Shown here one piece after another: positions 60,668-64,000 of a stretch of DNA of 64,000 nt (the first letter of the stretch is position 1; each line of letters starts with the position of its first letter). The translations under genes were made by a program, and so were the position numbers. This DNA comes from Leishmania panamensis (lineage: Eukaryota; Euglenozoa; Kinetoplastea; Trypanosomatida; Trypanosomatidae). The notes beneath the pieces are model-generated. The model saw nothing but the letters and a program-made list of their open reading frames with translations, made no database searches and was not told the origin of the DNA. The DNA lies in assembly GCF_000755165.1 (NCBI RefSeq), contig NC_025881.1, positions 1,336,526 to 1,400,525 of the forward strand, given 5' to 3'.

Positions 60668-61087
60668 TTAGACGATCGCGGGGGCGTGCGTAGAGATCTT
60701 GGGCCACAGGTCCGCAGACTCCTTCGCCACAGGGCCGGCAATGCCAGAACCCTTCATCTCACCCTTGGGGTTCACGATCACGCCAGCGTTGTCCTCGAAG
60801 TAGATCACAGTACCGTCCTTGCGGCGCCAACTCTTGCGCTGGCGGATGATTACGGCATTCAGCACCTTCTTGCGCAGCTCCGGCTTGCCCTTCTTCACAG
60901 AGCACATCACCATATCGCCCAGCGCAGCAGACGGCAGACGGTTAAGACGACCGTGGTAGCCCTTCACGGAGATGATGTACAGGTTTTTGGCACCAGTGTT
61001 GTCCGCGCAGTTCACCACCGCGCCGACGGGCAGCGCGACGGACACGCGGAAGCGGCAGCCCTTGACGTTGGCCTGATCCTTACCCAT
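60668..61087 (-). CDS. RPL23: 60S ribosomal protein uL14 (L23), copy 1
   Basis: 139 residues, protein and coding DNA identical by eye to 59263-59682. Homology starts at TTAGACGATCGC (the stop codon) and ends at CATGATTG, five bases past the ATG; the flanks are unrelated. This is the first of the ribosomal cluster to be transcribed. Confidence 0.97.
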   Translation of the reverse strand: MGKDQANVKGCRFRVSVALPVGAVVNCADNTGAKNLYIISVKGYHGRLNRLPSAALGDMVMCSVKKGKPELRKKVLNAVIIRQRKSWRRKDGTVIYFEDNAGVIVNPKGEMKGSGIAGPVAKESADLWPKISTHAPAIV

Positions 61088-61749
61088 GATTGACTATCTA
61101 GCCTCGTGTGTTTACTTGTGCACGCGCGAATAGCGCGGAACATCGCAGGATGAATGTGACAGATGGAGAGGACAAAATGAAAGAAAAAAGAGAGGGTGTA
61201 CATGGAGAAAAGCGACACAATGTGGAGAAACGTGGTCGAGCCGAAGCAACGCATTCGTAGACGACACTGTGAACCGTGTGACCTCATCTTTGTAGTCAAC
61301 TCATGACTGCATCGCACCAAAGGAGGCGTGTCCGACGATGGGCCCCCGCTGACTCAAAATCGTTGGGGGGAAGAGCTTCAATGGGTGGTTCAGTCGAGCC
61401 TCGTCTCGCTACATCTGCACACAGGAAGAGGCGCGCTCAAATACGGTGCGTCTGCAATGGCGACGGCACACACGTCAAGCGCAGGGCAAAATAATTAAAA
61501 AAAAGAGGGATGTTTGGCCTCACAGCAAAGAGGGCGCACACAGATTGCACGCTCTCGTCACTCCCCAAGCGCACACCAGGAGAAGAGCACCTTTCGACTG
61601 TAAAGGGATTCCGCTACCACTCTCATCAAATGCGAAAAAGAACAGCGCGCATCCCTCGACCGCGGGTTTCTTCGATACCATAACAAACAGAGCACCGTCA
61701 CCATAGCGGAGCGATGCACGACTGAAATCACCGGACCGCTGCCACAGAC
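61088..61749. other. Intergenic spacer upstream of uL14 copy 1
   Basis: No gene is supported beyond the predicted splicing signals. Confidence 0.45.
61115..61197 (-). promoter_or_regulatory. Predicted spliced-leader acceptor and pyrimidine tract for uL14 copy 1
   Basis: A pyrimidine tract in the RNA (plus-strand purines at about 61161-61196, including GAAAGAAAAAAGAGAGGG) is followed by its first AG at 61116-61115, 28 bases before the ATG at 61087. Confidence 0.45.
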
Positions 61750-62193
61750 TCACGACTGACGCCTCGACTGACGATCAATGTTGATGGCGGCAAATTCACG
61801 TATTTCTCGCTCAGATGGCATATCCATGCCGGTGAAGCGCCACTTGCGGTCATTTGCCTTCCACTCAATTGAGCGCCGCTCATCCTCGAAGGCTGGGTTC
61901 AATGCCTTCACCGTGTCGTGGCGGAAGACACCATGGTCAGCGAGCCACAGGTGCATCGACGTAAAGACGTGTTCCTGTGGGTTGTCACGCGTTTCCAGGA
62001 GCGTTCCAAGCACAATGACGGGCACCAGAATAACGGGGAAGTAGCGCAGCCAGCGGTACGTGGCGTAGCTCGTCATGCCAACACGAGAGCGACGCTCCTC
62101 GAAGGGCATGGGAAATACGCGGTTGATAGTCTCCAGCACCCGCGAGTGCCGCGTCATCTCCGCCTTCGCGCGCTTCACCCATAATTGGGACAT
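61750..62193 (-). CDS. Small single-span protein, probably mitochondrial
   Basis: 147 residues; family not recognised. The N-terminal third is basic (KRAKAEMTRHSRVLETINRV and RRSRVG), followed by one hydrophobic helix at about 48-66 (RYFPVILVPVIVLGTLLET) and a hydrophilic C-terminus of about 80 residues with aromatic and charged residues (WKANDRKWRFTG). Size and layout recall accessory subunits of respiratory complexes in trypanosomatids, but no motif identifies one. Codon use matches the neighbours and the frame is flanked by spacers with normal processing features, so it is probably real. Confidence 0.72.
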   Translation of the reverse strand: MSQLWVKRAKAEMTRHSRVLETINRVFPMPFEERRSRVGMTSYATYRWLRYFPVILVPVIVLGTLLETRDNPQEHVFTSMHLWLADHGVFRHDTVKALNPAFEDERRSIEWKANDRKWRFTGMDMPSEREIREFAAINIDRQSRRQS

Positions 62194-62853
62194 CTGCAGG
62201 TTCTATCTGGTCACGTGAAGGCACAACGCAGCAGTTTAGCAAAAGCGCACGGCGAAAGGCCGAGGCCAGAGAAAGCGGTTGCCTTCGCTATACCCGACCA
62301 AGCAACCTCGAAGATGCCAGTAGAGGGAGAGGGAAGAAAGACAGGAGATGTGTGCAGAGGAAAAACACAGGAAAGCCGTTCAAAAAGGAAGGCAGCAAAG
62401 GCGCACGGCACTGGCGTGACATCGAATTGCGTAGCGGTGACGGAGACGGAAACAGAGCATACGTATGCCTCTCCTCGATACATCGCACATGCACACACAC
62501 ACACACACACACATACATACAAAACAGGCGGACGGAAAGGTGGGCAGCTACACCACCAGCCAGCACTTGCAGCTCAGTTTTGCTTTGAGTGGACATTCGA
62601 AAGAAGAGCAGAGAGAGAGGGGCATGGCAAGAGCAGCAACAGCAGTCGTCACCGTAGCAATAGTGCAATGCCGCCTCCCTCTCTTTCTTACCCTCATGGA
62701 GAGCGACCGTTTGAGATGCATGAGAGGGGGTCCACACCGCAGAGTCAACGAGGAATAATACACCAAACAAACACAAATGAACGGGGAAGCAGACGCGCCA
62801 AGGAGAGCAAGAGAAGAGAGGCAGAAGCAGAAAAAAAGGGAGGAAGAAGGCGA
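62194..62853. other. Intergenic spacer with CA microsatellite
   Basis: No gene is supported. It holds a CA repeat at 62492-62512 and purine-rich stretches (62590-62630, 62800-62860) likely to function in RNA processing. Confidence 0.5.
62492..62512. repeat. CA dinucleotide microsatellite
   Basis: About ten uninterrupted CA units in the non-coding spacer. Confidence 0.85.
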
Positions 62854-63981
62854 TCAGGGCTCACGGTAGGTAAATGGCGTGTGAGGAGGGGAGTGGAGTG
62901 GAGTGGAGAGCGCATGTGCACCTTCGAGATGCAATAACGAGCCCAGACCAGGACGCGAGCTCTCTTGCCGATGGCAAAGCTCAAGGTGCTTGTTAGCGAG
63001 CTTTAGGGCGGCAATGTCCTTGATACAATGCATGTTGCGCGCGACCACCTCCGCCACCCGTTGCGTCAAAAGACAATTCTCGCTACGCAGCACGGCTACA
63101 AGTCGCTTTAGCCGGGTCGCACTCCTGCGGGTGTCATCTGCAAAAGCGTGAGGCAGACCGGCTTGGCTGCCACTAGTGTGATCCTCTCTGTAACACACTG
63201 CCACTCCTGCTGAACTGTTCCGTTCAGGAATAGAGCACTTCATATCGGTGACAGCGCCCTTCGTAATAGCAGCTTGAAGTAAACTCACCGTTTCCTCAAG
63301 CGCTGATGACCGCGCACGTTCAAATTCCAGAGCGCCGTGCAGCTGCTTCATCTGTGCTTCAATAGAAATCGCCGTCGACGGGGCAATTGAGGCGGCTGGT
63401 GTGATCCCGTCGAGGTGTCTTCTCGGCAGTCGTGTCGTTACGGATTCGAAGCCCAATGTAGCGCCATCCTCTGTGCTCGCCTCCGCGGCGTGCAGAGACT
63501 CATTGTAAAGCTGGTCGCAGAGCTGCTTGTAAAACTCTGCTGCTTTGCACGCCTCCTCAGACTGACACAGTGACAGTTCTTTCTCGCGTTCCAGCCTCTG
63601 CACGCAGCGCTGAAGCTCTCGCACTTCTTCTTTCAACACACACTTGGCCGCATCTCCCTCTGCGGCAGAAGCCAGCTCAGGACGCTCAGTGAACTTGATG
63701 AGGCTGCGCAGCGCAAGCGCTTCCTGCTGAAACACGGCCACTCGCTGATGCGCGCTCGCGAGCTCCTGTTCCAGCCGCTCGCACGTGTCCTGAAGATCAT
63801 TGACACGGTGGTAGAGAAACGGGAGTTGCCGCAGCTGCCTCTCTTGATCTCGTCGCAGCCGCTCGCGACTCTTGAGACCGGCCACCTGTCGCTCAATTGT
63901 CATCGTTGTTTCGGCTACCACGTCTGCGTTACTAGACTTGAATGACGAGGCAGTTCGCCGGTACAATGGAGACTGCAGCAT
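62854..63981 (-). CDS. Coiled-coil protein, 5' end possibly outside window
   Basis: At least 375 residues from the ATG at 63979-63981. The frame remains open to the right edge (no stop in the six codons upstream), so the true start may lie outside. Heptad-type helices cover about 28-160 (SRERLRRDQERQLRQLP, VNDLQDTCERLEQELASAHQ, EEVRELQRCVQRLEREKEL) and parts of 205-340 (EAQMKQLHGALEFERARSSA, LVAVLRSENCLLTQRVAEVV). The tail is Pro/Ser/His-rich (LHSPPHTPFTYREP). No enzyme motif is visible. A cytoskeletal or basal-body role is common for such proteins in trypanosomatids, but no family match is claimed. Confidence 0.78.
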   Translation of the reverse strand: MLQSPLYRRTASSFKSSNADVVAETTMTIERQVAGLKSRERLRRDQERQLRQLPFLYHRVNDLQDTCERLEQELASAHQRVAVFQQEALALRSLIKFTERPELASAAEGDAAKCVLKEEVRELQRCVQRLEREKELSLCQSEEACKAAEFYKQLCDQLYNESLHAAEASTEDGATLGFESVTTRLPRRHLDGITPAASIAPSTAISIEAQMKQLHGALEFERARSSALEETVSLLQAAITKGAVTDMKCSIPERNSSAGVAVCYREDHTSGSQAGLPHAFADDTRRSATRLKRLVAVLRSENCLLTQRVAEVVARNMHCIKDIAALKLANKHLELCHRQESSRPGLGSLLHLEGAHALSTPLHSPPHTPFTYREP

Positions 63982-64000
63982 AGCGCACTGTGAGGCTATG

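Noticed and set aside
1..64000. CRISPR arrays, bacterial operons, cis-introns or a strand-switch region
   Set aside because: No direct-repeat and spacer pattern, no Shine-Dalgarno arrangement, no interrupted genes suggesting introns, and every supported gene is on the minus strand.

Overview
The window looks like nuclear DNA of a trypanosomatid, most likely Leishmania or a close relative. All 23 supportable protein genes lie on the minus strand and are intronless. They are separated by long, non-coding, purine-rich (plus strand) spacers that become pyrimidine tracts in the RNA, as expected for polycistronic transcription with trans-splicing. Lineage markers include two GIM5/PEX11-type glycosomal membrane proteins, a ribulose-phosphate epimerase ending in a peroxisome/glycosome-type tripeptide, and two nearly identical SIDER2-like retroposons. 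From memory, the neighbourhood of L23 and L27A genes resembles Leishmania chromosome 35 (34 in Viannia). That is an inference and was not searched.

Layout in order of transcription (right to left). 64.0-61.7 kb: a coiled-coil protein that may run past the right edge, and a small one-span membrane protein. 61.1-53.5 kb: ribosomal cluster with two uL14 (L23) copies and two uL15 (L27A) copies, the uL15 pair separated by a 640-residue type I membrane protein; identity between copies stops at the coding ends. 52.6-42.1 kb: anaphase-promoting complex subunit 2, an unassigned protein with a faint PhyH-like start, an Sfi1-like centrin-binding protein and a coiled-coil protein. 40.2-30.7 kb: a four-span membrane protein, two GIM5/PEX11 paralogues and ribulose-phosphate 3-epimerase. 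30.7-24.1 kb: accessory stretch with a GC-rich island, a SIDER2-like element, a gene relic broken mainly by in-frame stops, and a long empty spacer. 24.1-17.2 kb: a complex I NDUFB7/B18-like subunit and a 1576-residue multi-zinc-finger protein with a probable mitochondrial presequence. 16.5-14.4 kb: a second relic, broken by frameshifts. 13.5-1 kb: an acidic protein, a MATE transporter, IscU, a PPIL3-like cyclophilin, a METTL2/8-type tRNA methyltransferase, and an XPG/Rad2 nuclease that runs off the left edge.

Most genes are housekeeping (translation, cell cycle, DNA repair, mitochondrion, glycosome) and share a transcription unit rather than a pathway. The exception is the local group of glycosome-linked genes (two GIM5/PEX11 paralogues plus the epimerase). 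The points most worth following are the stop-riddled but frame-preserving relic at 27.6-28.9 kb, the CDS-limited identity of the ribosomal gene copies, the 98% identical SIDER2-like pair, the non-canonical epimerase loop and the large zinc-finger protein.
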